This document shows positions 36,588-45,900 of a stretch of DNA of 64,000 nucleotides, in pieces. The position numbers were made by a program, and so were the translations under genes. The notes beneath the pieces are model-generated. The model was not told where the DNA came from and ran no database searches. It saw nothing but the letters and a program-made list of their open reading frames with translations. Numbering within the stretch: position 1 is the first letter of the stretch; every line of letters begins with the position of its first letter. This DNA is from Pseudobutyrivibrio sp. MD2005 (GTDB taxonomy: Bacteria; Bacillota; Clostridia; Lachnospirales; Lachnospiraceae): assembly GCF_000621865.1 (NCBI RefSeq), contig NZ_JHXE01000001.1, positions 276,219 to 340,218 of the forward strand, in the 5' to 3' direction.

Positions 36588-38273
36588 ATGAATATAAAAT
36601 CGATGAATGTAAAACTGCTTTTAAAAAAAGCAGTTTTATTAGTGCCTATAGGAATATTAGTTTTAAACTGGTGTGTCAATGAGATATGCTTTGAAACAAA
36701 TGACGATAGCATAATGATGACTATTTTAGCAGGATTTAAAACAGGATATCCTACACCACATTCATTTTTTTGTAATATTGTTTGGGGAATAATTGTCTCA
36801 ACTCTGTATAAAATTACTGGAATGATTCCATGGTATGGTCTTATTTATGTAGCCATTGTTTGTGTTGCTATGACTATAGTTTTTGATAATTGCTTAAGGC
36901 TATTCAATAGAAGAGTGGTAATTGCAACATTGGCTTTTTTGTTTCTGTTTATGGGGCTTTTTTGCTGGTATTCAACTGTGTTTCAGTTTACAGTTATTCC
37001 GGCATTTTCAGGAATGTCAGCAATACTGCTAATGTCACATGAAATTAATAATCCTAACAAATTTTTAATAAATAAGCGATTTGTTGGTTTTTTAGTATTA
37101 ACGTTTATAACACTAATACTACGAATAGAAACAGCATACTTATTTACAGCGGCATTAGTTGTATATGGTGTGTCATTAAAATTCATTTACAATGCTAAGA
37201 CAAAAAAATACATGGTTAGCGGTGTAATTATGCAGGTCATAATGTTCCTAATTAATAGCTTGTATTTACATGTTACTGAATGGGGAAAATTTGGAGAATT
37301 TGCAAATGTACGTTCAGCTTGGAGCGACTTTCCACGATTAGCATACTCAGACAACCCTGAAATTTTCAGTTCAATAAACTGGTCAGAAAAATTCTATGAG
37401 TTAACGAAAAGTTGGTTTTTCCTAGATGAAAACTTTACAAAAGACGCGTTAACTGTGTTACGTGATTCCTATAATGATGTAAGTGAGGGATATCTGGTAT
37501 TAGATGCATTAAAATCAGTTTTTACAAATGGAAGCATAGTAATCGAAATATTTGCGACATTGATGATAATAACTTCTATAGTATTAGCTTTCATTGCTCA
37601 CAAAAGGAAAAACATAGTTACTATTGTTTCGTTTGTGGCAGTAACAATAGCGGTAATGTTTGCAGTTGCGCTAAGTGGAAGACTATTATATAGAGTATGG
37701 TATGCTATCATCATTATTTATTTAATACCAGCTTTCTTTATAGTTTTTTCAGATTTAGACATAGGAAGTGTAATTAGTACGAAAAAAGTATTAGGTTCTG
37801 CATTAGGACTAATAGCTATATTATTTAGTATATATTCTATGGTGAGTGTAAATGGCTTATATAAGGATATGGTGAATACTTGCAACAGTAGGAAAGAAGA
37901 AAAAAAATTCTTGGAGAGTGCTAATCAGTTTGCGATGAATTATCCTAATAGCTTTTTTATATATGATACAAGCGTAGGATTTCCAGTAGATGTTTTTTTA
38001 ACTTATCCTAAAGAAAAACCAAGCAATATAATGCTTTGGGGAGGATGGGAAGCATATTCTCCAATATACTATAGACAGATTAATAATAACGGATTCGAGA
38101 CATTTTATCCTGATGATTTTTTTAATGATAGAGTGTTCTTTATCTGTAATTCTCAGGATACATGGGGAACGGAGTCATTACTGTATTCATATATGGAAGA
38201 GAGAGTCCCTGGATGTAAGCTAGAACTTGTAAGTCAGCAAGAATTGATTAATGTATATAGGTTTACAAAGTAA
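36588..38273 (+). CDS. Multi-pass membrane protein, GT-C-like
   Basis: A 561-residue protein with about eleven helices and a soluble C-terminal region of about 130 residues. The first outer loop is CFETNDDSIMMTILAGFKTG followed by YPTPHSFFCN, with an acidic DD after helix one, as in GT-C transferases. GAGAGGGAGA lies before the ATG. Composition is AT-rich, like the following genes to 47517. No named family is recognised; a role as an extracytoplasmic glycosyltransferase is inferred from layout and neighbours. Confidence 0.58.
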   Translation: MNIKSMNVKLLLKKAVLLVPIGILVLNWCVNEICFETNDDSIMMTILAGFKTGYPTPHSFFCNIVWGIIVSTLYKITGMIPWYGLIYVAIVCVAMTIVFDNCLRLFNRRVVIATLAFLFLFMGLFCWYSTVFQFTVIPAFSGMSAILLMSHEINNPNKFLINKRFVGFLVLTFITLILRIETAYLFTAALVVYGVSLKFIYNAKTKKYMVSGVIMQVIMFLINSLYLHVTEWGKFGEFANVRSAWSDFPRLAYSDNPEIFSSINWSEKFYELTKSWFFLDENFTKDALTVLRDSYNDVSEGYLVLDALKSVFTNGSIVIEIFATLMIITSIVLAFIAHKRKNIVTIVSFVAVTIAVMFAVALSGRLLYRVWYAIIIIYLIPAFFIVFSDLDIGSVISTKKVLGSALGLIAILFSIYSMVSVNGLYKDMVNTCNSRKEEKKFLESANQFAMNYPNSFFIYDTSVGFPVDVFLTYPKEKPSNIMLWGGWEAYSPIYYRQINNNGFETFYPDDFFNDRVFFICNSQDTWGTESLLYSYMEERVPGCKLELVSQQELINVYRFTK

Positions 38274-38305
38274 TAGTTAACAAGATTTAAATACTGGAGA
38301 GAAAT

Positions 38306-40261
38306 ATGAATAAGTTTTCTGAATTAGCCACACAAAGAATATTGAAGTGTTGTTCAATTATAGCGTTTATAGTGGCAATCTATGCTACCTTAACGATAGG
38401 TCAAGCAATGATTCATACTGACACTAGTACTAGTAATAGATTATTTAATAGCATTATTAGTAGTAAGAGTCTTTTTCCAGATTCATGGAATTACAATAAT
38501 GGAGAAATAATATATTTTAGAGAAACTTTAATGCCTGTAATCATGCAGGCTTTGATTCCTAGTGCAATTTTATCAAGGGTAGTATCAGCTGCAATTGTTC
38601 TTATCATCGGATGTTGGGGACTAATATGGATAAGCAGAAGATTGTTTAATGACTATTCATACATAGTATCCATTCCAGTGCTATTATTATTTGCTAGTAG
38701 TATAAACTACCGCAATATGATTTTTTACGAGTCAGCATATACTTCACAGTTATTCGCATTTACGTTTTGTTTTGGAATGGCTTACAAGATGTTGATTAAT
38801 AAAGAAAACAGAATCGCATATAGGGTGGTGCATTTCGCATTATTATTTTTAATGATGCTTTGTGGAATAAGAAGTCTGGCAGAATATTTATTGCCGCTGA
38901 TAGTATCATTGGGAACTATTTATGTGTATCAATTAAAGAAACATAATAGGATAAATGTTAGCATTAAAAATCTAATCATTTATATCATTATTCCAGCAAT
39001 ACTAGGATATGCTTGCTATAAGTATGTTTATATAAATAATGAGATTCATATGTATAGCACACGTGCATCTGCAATTGATTTTTCTATAACAGGAGCAGAG
39101 ATATTATATAATTTAAAAACTACATTTATAAACCTATTTACTATTTTTGGATTTGGATTAAAGGGAAATCTGTTGAAGAATGGCCTAGCTATAATTATTG
39201 CAATTTCAGTCTTTATTGTATTTCCAGTTCTTCAGTTAATAGATTATAAAAAAGTAAAAGCCGAAGAAATGGCTTATACATTATTTGCCTTTATCCATAA
39301 CATAATTATTCTTATTGTAGTTATTCTTTCATCTAAGCTATATGAACGTTATTTAATTACATGTATTTTCGTGGCTACCATTATTTCGGCAAACTATATT
39401 TATAGGCATATTTTTACTAGAAATAATACTATTTCTTTAGTGCTTTCTATATTGTTTTTGGCGGTCACTATCATATATGGCGTAAATTTATATTCTAGTA
39501 CTGTTGGTTGGAAAGAGAAGGTTGAAGCCCAAAAAGAAGAATGTCAGAAACTGATAGATAAAGGTATCACAAAAGTATATGCTTCTAATTGGATTGCATA
39601 CCCACATGAGGTATATTCAGAAAACAAATTGACCGCTGGAGCAATAACAATAAAACCTAGACTTTTACAGAAATATTATCCTTTAGCCGACGATAAAGCA
39701 TTTGAAAAAAAAGAAGGCAGATCTTGTATACTAATGACTCAAGCTGAAGCTGAAAAATGTCACAATGCAGTATTTGTTATGTGTGGCACACAAACAGAGG
39801 ATTTTCTTATAAAGGATGCGTACGTATCTGACAATGGCAATTTTTATTATACAGATTTAGTTGCATATGTTTTTGATGAGGATGTAGGAGAAAAACTTGC
39901 AGATGGGTTTAGAGATGGCCTTTTAGATATTAAGGATATGGACTTTAATTGGTATGGAACAATGACAGAGGACACAATTATACTTGAAGAAAATGGACTT
40001 ATACATGGTCCATATTCATACTTGGGTAAGGGACATTATTCAGTGAAAATAGAGGGAAAAAACTTAGTAGGATGTAATTGTGCCGTCATTTCGGAAATAT
40101 CGCAAGAAAGCATATCGTTTAGTACTGCCTCGGTTGAGGATGATTGTATTGAATTAGATTTAGTACTATCTACTGGTATAGAAGACTTACAGATTTACCT
40201 GTCAAATACAACGCCTGATACCAAAGTGGAGTTTTATGATATTAAAGTAGATAAATTATAA
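38306..40261 (+). CDS. Multi-pass membrane protein with C-terminal beta-sandwich-like domain
   Basis: A 651-residue protein. Residues 1-400 hold about ten to eleven helices; the first outer loop has HTDTSTSNRLFNSIISSKSL, lacking the usual acidic pair. Residues 410-651 are soluble and outside the membrane, with a last section (GPYSYLGKGHYSVKIEGKNL, then VEFYDIKVDKL) that reads like a carbohydrate-binding beta-sandwich. A GT-C-like transferase with an attached sugar-binding domain is a reasonable guess. GGAGAG lies before the ATG. Function not known. Confidence 0.55.
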   Translation: MNKFSELATQRILKCCSIIAFIVAIYATLTIGQAMIHTDTSTSNRLFNSIISSKSLFPDSWNYNNGEIIYFRETLMPVIMQALIPSAILSRVVSAAIVLIIGCWGLIWISRRLFNDYSYIVSIPVLLLFASSINYRNMIFYESAYTSQLFAFTFCFGMAYKMLINKENRIAYRVVHFALLFLMMLCGIRSLAEYLLPLIVSLGTIYVYQLKKHNRINVSIKNLIIYIIIPAILGYACYKYVYINNEIHMYSTRASAIDFSITGAEILYNLKTTFINLFTIFGFGLKGNLLKNGLAIIIAISVFIVFPVLQLIDYKKVKAEEMAYTLFAFIHNIIILIVVILSSKLYERYLITCIFVATIISANYIYRHIFTRNNTISLVLSILFLAVTIIYGVNLYSSTVGWKEKVEAQKEECQKLIDKGITKVYASNWIAYPHEVYSENKLTAGAITIKPRLLQKYYPLADDKAFEKKEGRSCILMTQAEAEKCHNAVFVMCGTQTEDFLIKDAYVSDNGNFYYTDLVAYVFDEDVGEKLADGFRDGLLDIKDMDFNWYGTMTEDTIILEENGLIHGPYSYLGKGHYSVKIEGKNLVGCNCAVISEISQESISFSTASVEDDCIELDLVLSTGIEDLQIYLSNTTPDTKVEFYDIKVDKL

Positions 40262-40320
40262 TCAATAATTTCGAATAGTATATCAGTATAAATGAGGATT
40301 TTATAAATAGGATAATTAGT

Positions 40321-43230
40321 GTGAAGAAAAGAAATAGTATTACCACAGACAAAAAGCGATTAATGTTTTTTGTCTGTATGACAATATTTATCGCAGTTTG
40401 CATATTTGTATATAGCGCGTTTACAGGTAATGAAAATCAAGTTTTTACGGATGTTGTAAATGAGATTACGGCAGGTATGGGGGGCAACAAGAGTGCCGAG
40501 AAAAATATGTTTTATATTTTCTCGGTGCTAGGAATTATAGTTTATAGTTTTTATTATTTGTGTTTTGCTCAAAAAAATACATTTGATGTAGAGAATACTA
40601 TAAGCATTAATTCAGATAAGTATGCCATTATAGCGTTAATAGTATTTAATATAACATCTATTATTGTTTATGGAGAAATAAAGACAATATCATTTACTGC
40701 ATTAATGCTAGCTTTAATAGTATTTGTTTTAAACAAAGAATTGATTACAGATGCAATTTCTTTATATTTTATATTGATATATTCACTAGTAGGTATATAT
40801 AGAATATATGTATTTGTGGGTGGAAAAAATAAAGCGAATTCAACGTTGTTAGTTCTATGTTCATTATTTCTAACATGTTTATTGGTATTGTGGCGTAGGA
40901 GAAGTGAGCTTGTATTGGGGATTCTGTTTGCGCAGCTATTCGTACCTTTTACACTTCTAATATATTTTCAAGATACTTATTTAACAGCAGATAACAGCTA
41001 TATTACTATAGCATCATCAAAGAAGATAATTATAACAATTGGTATATTGATATTATGCTTTTTTGCAGAGACAATAGTTAAGATAATTAAATATGCTAGG
41101 AAAGAAATCTCAGTGCGACAAATATTGAATTATGGGACATGTGTTTGTATTATGGCATTCAATCAATATTATGGTACCAATTCATTAGTTGGACTAGATA
41201 TGCATCATAGTTTTGAAGATGTAATTGGTTATTCTCAAATTTTTGAGATGGGAAGGGTTCCATATAGTCAATACATACCTGTATCGGGATTATATTCTGT
41301 TGTACAAGGAGTATTTTTTAAAGTTTTTGGAGAAGGGCTAGTTTCATATTACAATGTATCAGCCAATATATATTACTTGGTTATATGTTTATTTTTAATC
41401 TATTTTTTACGTAAACAGCTAAGCTCCACTTGGGTTTTGTTTGTTTCACTAGTATTTTGCTTTGGGCAATATAATAGAGTGGTATTAATGACTCCAGTAT
41501 TTTTGTGTCTATCTATGCCTCGCTTGATTAAAAATAAGAACTTGTGGCTAAAAATATGGATTTTAACTAGCTTTTTGCATGGATTATATTATCCAGTGTA
41601 TGGGGCGGCAATTTGCTTGGGATTTATGCCACTAGGGATTTGGCAGATATATAGCTATATTAAGACAGAGCAATTAAAAAGTGATTTAAAAAATGCTAGA
41701 TTTTGGATAAGTTGGATAATTACATTGCTTCCGGTAGGGTTAGGTATTCCACTATTGTTAGGTACTGCTAGGCACATGTTAGCAATGGCAAGCCAGACGA
41801 TATATGCAGATGGAGCAACTCGTTTTGGACAGATAATACAAAATAGTTTTTTTCCATATATCAATTCTATAGGTATAAGGTTGTTTTTATATTATATGGC
41901 GTCATATTTAATTGTGATTACATTAGTTATACTTTCGGTAGCCTTGTTTTATGTTAATGGGAAAGTGGTATATAGAGAAAAGAGATTAAAAATAGATAAT
42001 CCGGTTAATGGTTTTTTATCTTTGTCAATTTCTATAATAGCATTGATTTCAATGAGCTATAGTGTTGTTCGCTTCGAACTAGAAAGTATATATGCCAGAA
42101 GCGATGGGTTTGTTAAGCTTTCATTTGTTGCTCTTGTTATAATCGTTGCAAAATATATGAGTGATAATAACAATAAATTAGCTGTATTTGTTTTTGCTTG
42201 CTTTTTGATTGCCTTAGTACAGGAAGAAGGCGTTAATCAATTAAGTGCTGATTCTAAACTTGAAGCATATTATAAAGTACCAGACGGATACATCCATGCA
42301 AATGCAAATGACGTTGTTGCTAGTTTAGGGGAGTGTTTTGTTACAGAAGATATATATGATACAATCGAATCATCCTATGAACAATCAGAAAAATATGATA
42401 AGGATAAAGCATATTTAGGGATTGTTGGGAATTTCGGAGAATACTATTTTGATGGTTTTAAAGGGGATTCGGTTTTAGAATTATGGTCTACTGTCAAGGG
42501 ATACAAAGCAACTCAGGAAACAGTTGACTTAATTAGAAAAAACAAAACTATCGTTGGGTATTCTTTAGATCCAGTAAACAACTATTATATATATCATTAT
42601 CTTGTTATGTCAGGGGAATATATTTGGAATCCGGGAGAATATGTATTTACACCTAATGATGGTAGCCTCAGTATTAATGACATATTTGCGAATAATAAAA
42701 TGAATATCCCAGCTTTAACAGATCCTGATTTGGGGAAAACTGCGGGTTCGTGGGGAAGCTCAATGCAAAGTTTGAACTCAATATTTAGCGAACCGAACGT
42801 TGATGAAGCTGTTGTCGAAGATGGAAGTTCAGGCAAGATAATATTTGATCAAGCGATGCTTGGGGAAGATGCAGATTTCTTGTATGTAGAGTTTGAGAAC
42901 ATGGATCAGGATTATCGGTATACTTTAACAAGTTTAAGCGAAGAGTTCTTTTATGATGTTCCAGAAAATTCATTAGTCAAATACATGATGAAAAAAAGCT
43001 ATAACCCAGGAATGTACGTCAAAATAGAGTGGACTGATGATAATAATAATACAAATAGTATGCGCTGCGAAATGGATGAAGGAAAACTTCTAATACCACT
43101 TGGCGCTGGAAAAGGTTGGTTATTTGATAATCATGAGGAAATAAGGATAACGGTCACAATAGATGATGAAATTGTTGATGTGCCACAAATAAAAGATGCT
43201 AGGATGCTGAAGTTGCGGGCGGTAAAATAG
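40321..43230 (+). CDS. Very large multi-pass membrane protein (969 residues)
   Basis: The longest gene in the window. About sixteen to eighteen helices occupy residues 15-640. A loop after the eighth or ninth helix reads LVGLDMHHSFEDVIGYSQIF followed by EMGRVPYSQY and SGLYSVVQGVFFK, an acidic-aromatic arrangement found in GT-C-like proteins, here displaced by an extra N-terminal helical block of about 280 residues. The final 320 residues are soluble, with a beta-rich end. The start is a GTG with AGGAT upstream. A strong terminator follows the stop. Function unknown; glycan transfer is inferred. Confidence 0.55.
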   Translation: MKKRNSITTDKKRLMFFVCMTIFIAVCIFVYSAFTGNENQVFTDVVNEITAGMGGNKSAEKNMFYIFSVLGIIVYSFYYLCFAQKNTFDVENTISINSDKYAIIALIVFNITSIIVYGEIKTISFTALMLALIVFVLNKELITDAISLYFILIYSLVGIYRIYVFVGGKNKANSTLLVLCSLFLTCLLVLWRRRSELVLGILFAQLFVPFTLLIYFQDTYLTADNSYITIASSKKIIITIGILILCFFAETIVKIIKYARKEISVRQILNYGTCVCIMAFNQYYGTNSLVGLDMHHSFEDVIGYSQIFEMGRVPYSQYIPVSGLYSVVQGVFFKVFGEGLVSYYNVSANIYYLVICLFLIYFLRKQLSSTWVLFVSLVFCFGQYNRVVLMTPVFLCLSMPRLIKNKNLWLKIWILTSFLHGLYYPVYGAAICLGFMPLGIWQIYSYIKTEQLKSDLKNARFWISWIITLLPVGLGIPLLLGTARHMLAMASQTIYADGATRFGQIIQNSFFPYINSIGIRLFLYYMASYLIVITLVILSVALFYVNGKVVYREKRLKIDNPVNGFLSLSISIIALISMSYSVVRFELESIYARSDGFVKLSFVALVIIVAKYMSDNNNKLAVFVFACFLIALVQEEGVNQLSADSKLEAYYKVPDGYIHANANDVVASLGECFVTEDIYDTIESSYEQSEKYDKDKAYLGIVGNFGEYYFDGFKGDSVLELWSTVKGYKATQETVDLIRKNKTIVGYSLDPVNNYYIYHYLVMSGEYIWNPGEYVFTPNDGSLSINDIFANNKMNIPALTDPDLGKTAGSWGSSMQSLNSIFSEPNVDEAVVEDGSSGKIIFDQAMLGEDADFLYVEFENMDQDYRYTLTSLSEEFFYDVPENSLVKYMMKKSYNPGMYVKIEWTDDNNNTNSMRCEMDEGKLLIPLGAGKGWLFDNHEEIRITVTIDDEIVDVPQIKDARMLKLRAVK

Positions 43231-43255
43231 AAGAATAATTTTGATATTAGAATAA

Positions 43256-43305
43256 TAAAATAACACAAGGCAAAGAGTAATATATCTTTGCCTTGTGTTA
43301 TTTTA
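43256..43305 (+). terminator. Perfect 21-bp inverted-repeat terminator
   Basis: The arms 43256-43276 and 43285-43305 are exact inverted repeats with an eight-base loop (GTAATATA). The core CACAAGGCAAAGA is flanked by AAAAT/ATTTT so the hairpin could stop transcription from both directions. It closes the transcription unit ending at 43230. Confidence 0.85.
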
Positions 43306-43318
43306 AGTGAGTAAAAGG

Positions 43319-43324
43319 TATAAT
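43319..43324 (+). promoter_or_regulatory. -10 box of a likely promoter after the terminator
   Basis: A perfect TATAAT lies 13 bases after the terminator stem. No good -35 is seen (TTGTGT is 20 bases upstream). A start of transcription near 43331 would favour the 43378 ATG over the one at 43330. Confidence 0.35.
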
Positions 43325-43377
43325 GGATAATGTTTAAATTTAATCGAAGAAATAATGTTGGAAAGGAATATATTTTA

Positions 43378-45207
43378 ATGGATTTTTTAAAACGAAATAT
43401 ATTTTCGTATGGAATAATTGGATTATTATATAGAACGATTTTATTACTCTTTGGAGTTGTTGAAATTGCATTACTATGGGTAATGTCAATTTCTTTTATT
43501 TGTTATATTTCTAATGATGAAAATGAAGCTACTTTCTTTTGTAAGGACAATGCAATTCTAAATATTTTGATAATTGTTTTGTTTATTATAGTATTGTACT
43601 TGTTAAGTAAGAGACCTTTTATTACATCATTTAAGACAAGGTTAAGTGATGATATATTCTTTAAAAAAGTAAAAAAATATCTGCTATGGATTATCGCAGC
43701 CATAGGTTTTATTTGGGTTATAATTACCCAATATATTCCCGGGGCAGATCAGATTGATGTTTTGGGAAGTGCATATAGATATGGAGTAGGTGCCACAGAT
43801 ATGGTTAGATCGGGTGGGTATCTCGATAAATGGCCTCATAATATTGGAATAACAACTTTAGAAACAATACTTGCGAGAGTTTTTGGAGATTTCAATATTA
43901 TATTTATGCAGCTTTTGAACGTCCCTGGGCTTGTTTTAATATATAAGAAGATGGTGGATTCATGGGATAAATTAGGGGGCTCTCGTTTTTCGCAAATTTG
44001 TACATTGGTATGTGGCATAATTTTTTATCCAATGATTATGTACGTTTCATTTGTATATGGAAATATATGGAGCGTTGCGTTTGCATTAATAGCATTTGAA
44101 GCTGAAATAGATTATTTTAGAGAATACAAGATTAAGTCGCTGATAATATGTATACTTACTATTGGCTTGTCTTTTATGGCTAAAGCAAGTGGAATTATAT
44201 TTCTTATAGCACTTTGTATTTTTGCCATTATCCTTGGGTTGAAAGATAAGATTAAACTCTATAAAGTTGCTGTTATAATTATTGCAATGAGTTTATCAGT
44301 TGTTGCATTTTCTGTGATTCCAAAGAAAATAATGATAAAGAAAACGGGATATGATATTCGAGATGATGGCATATGGGCATTTGTTGCTATGGCCTTACAG
44401 GAAGATGGAACTGCACCAGGATGGTATAACGGTTACGTTTTTGATGTCTATTCCAATAATGATTGGAATACTGAATTGGCAGAAAAGGAAGCTAAAGAAG
44501 AAACATTTAATAGATTGAATTATTTATTTAGTGATAAGCATCATGCTTATGAGTTTTTCTCAAAGAAAGTTGCTTCCATGTGGATTGAACCAACCTTTGA
44601 GGGCTATTGGATAAATCAAACTAGAAACCATAGAGTTAGATTCCCCGGTTGGTTAGAATTATTTATGAGCGCAAAGGGATATGCTGCTGCTACAAAGTTT
44701 TTCGATGTATTTGAAATACTGATACTAACAGGCTCACTATTGTGGTTGATATTAGAAGAAAAAGACAAATTTAATTGTAAATCATTTTTATTGTTGAGCT
44801 TTGTAGGTGGATTTACATTTAATCTAATGTGGGAATCTAAGTCCCAATATACTATTACATATTTTATTCTTCTTTTTCCTTACGCGATGGAAGGATTTGA
44901 ATATCTTATGGAAAAAAGAAAAGAAATGCTAAGTAGCACTAACAAAGTAATTTTGGCATACAGTTGTGCTACAGTAGTTATTTATACTGCCGGGTACTTT
45001 TTAGATGGTTCAAATTGCTTATCTCAACATAATGAGGTTTTTGATAAATACATAGATGAATGGACAATGAATGATTTAACAGAGTCTACTCATGAGATTA
45101 ATAATATGAAAGCTAAGATTGAAGATTATCAAGATCAGTGTGAGTCTTATCAAGAACAATGTGATTATTATCGGGGACTGCTGGATGATAATGGAATAGA
45201 GTATTAA
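43378..45207 (+). CDS. Multi-pass membrane protein, paralogue of the gene at 62836
   Basis: A 609-residue protein with about twelve helices. After helix three comes ITQYIPGADQIDVLGSAYRY, then GGYLDKWPHNIGITTLETIL, an acidic-aromatic GT-C-like loop. The C-terminal 60 residues are hydrophilic with a short predicted coiled coil (KAKIEDYQDQCESYQEQCDY). The ATG at 43378 is chosen because AAAGGAA lies before it and because the paralogue at 62836 starts at the same place in the alignment. The two share long identical stretches such as PMIMYVSFVYGNIWSV. A polysaccharide role is inferred. Confidence 0.65.
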   Translation: MDFLKRNIFSYGIIGLLYRTILLLFGVVEIALLWVMSISFICYISNDENEATFFCKDNAILNILIIVLFIIVLYLLSKRPFITSFKTRLSDDIFFKKVKKYLLWIIAAIGFIWVIITQYIPGADQIDVLGSAYRYGVGATDMVRSGGYLDKWPHNIGITTLETILARVFGDFNIIFMQLLNVPGLVLIYKKMVDSWDKLGGSRFSQICTLVCGIIFYPMIMYVSFVYGNIWSVAFALIAFEAEIDYFREYKIKSLIICILTIGLSFMAKASGIIFLIALCIFAIILGLKDKIKLYKVAVIIIAMSLSVVAFSVIPKKIMIKKTGYDIRDDGIWAFVAMALQEDGTAPGWYNGYVFDVYSNNDWNTELAEKEAKEETFNRLNYLFSDKHHAYEFFSKKVASMWIEPTFEGYWINQTRNHRVRFPGWLELFMSAKGYAAATKFFDVFEILILTGSLLWLILEEKDKFNCKSFLLLSFVGGFTFNLMWESKSQYTITYFILLFPYAMEGFEYLMEKRKEMLSSTNKVILAYSCATVVIYTAGYFLDGSNCLSQHNEVFDKYIDEWTMNDLTESTHEINNMKAKIEDYQDQCESYQEQCDYYRGLLDDNGIEY

Positions 45208-45253
45208 AACTAAGATATAGATGCGTCTATTTAACGAAAGGTAATTAAGGACA

Positions 45254-45886
45254 ATGAATATAGTAAAAAAAATTTATAAATATCCATTGGAAATAATATT
45301 GGCATTGCTGATTATTTTAACGATAATCTTTAGCAGTTTTTGCCTTATCGATTCTATTCCTTTATCTTATGGTAAATCCAGATTAATCTGTAATCAGTCT
45401 GATGTTGATCCGACAAACATAAGTGATTACCTTGAAAAAATGTCATCTGACCATACTGTAATAATAGTTTTGAAAGATACTCAGCCTCAATTTGTTACAA
45501 ATGAAATGATTGAACATTTGAAAGACGTAGGTTTTAAAGATGTGGGTCTACTAGAAGAAAATGCATTGCATAGCTATATTGGCATATTATCAAAGGGAAG
45601 AATAATATATGAACAAGTTGGTTCAGATGAGATGATAACTTTTGGGGATGCCATAGATAAGCACTATGTTGTGGCGCAAAGTGGAACCTATAATGATGGA
45701 TATACGGGTGAGATTTTTATAGATACAATACAATATGCACCTAATATAAGTGGGTTAAATATAGTTACTGTTGATCTGGAGGATAATGAGCTAATTGACT
45801 CGGTTGGATACGATGTATTTGCAGAAGATACTCCAGTGTATAGATTAGAAAATGATTCATTGAATCAAATGAAATCCTCAAATTAG
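45254..45886 (+). CDS. Membrane-anchored protein with an ILEI/FAM3-like domain (tentative)
   Basis: A 210-residue protein with one N-terminal helix (residues 9-35) and the rest outside the cell. Two parts resemble the interleukin-like EMT inducer (ILEI/FAM3) fold: TVIIVLKDTQPQFVTNEMIE followed by HLKDVGFKDV and SYIGILSKG, and later LNIVTVDLEDNELIDSVGYD. In ILEI domains the second segment normally comes first, so this may be a permuted or split domain. It lies between two GT-C-like genes and may bind the glycan or help the next protein. The fold call is from motif memory only. Confidence 0.5.
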   Translation: MNIVKKIYKYPLEIILALLIILTIIFSSFCLIDSIPLSYGKSRLICNQSDVDPTNISDYLEKMSSDHTVIIVLKDTQPQFVTNEMIEHLKDVGFKDVGLLEENALHSYIGILSKGRIIYEQVGSDEMITFGDAIDKHYVVAQSGTYNDGYTGEIFIDTIQYAPNISGLNIVTVDLEDNELIDSVGYDVFAEDTPVYRLENDSLNQMKSSN

Positions 45887-45900
45887 AGGGGAGAGTTTAT

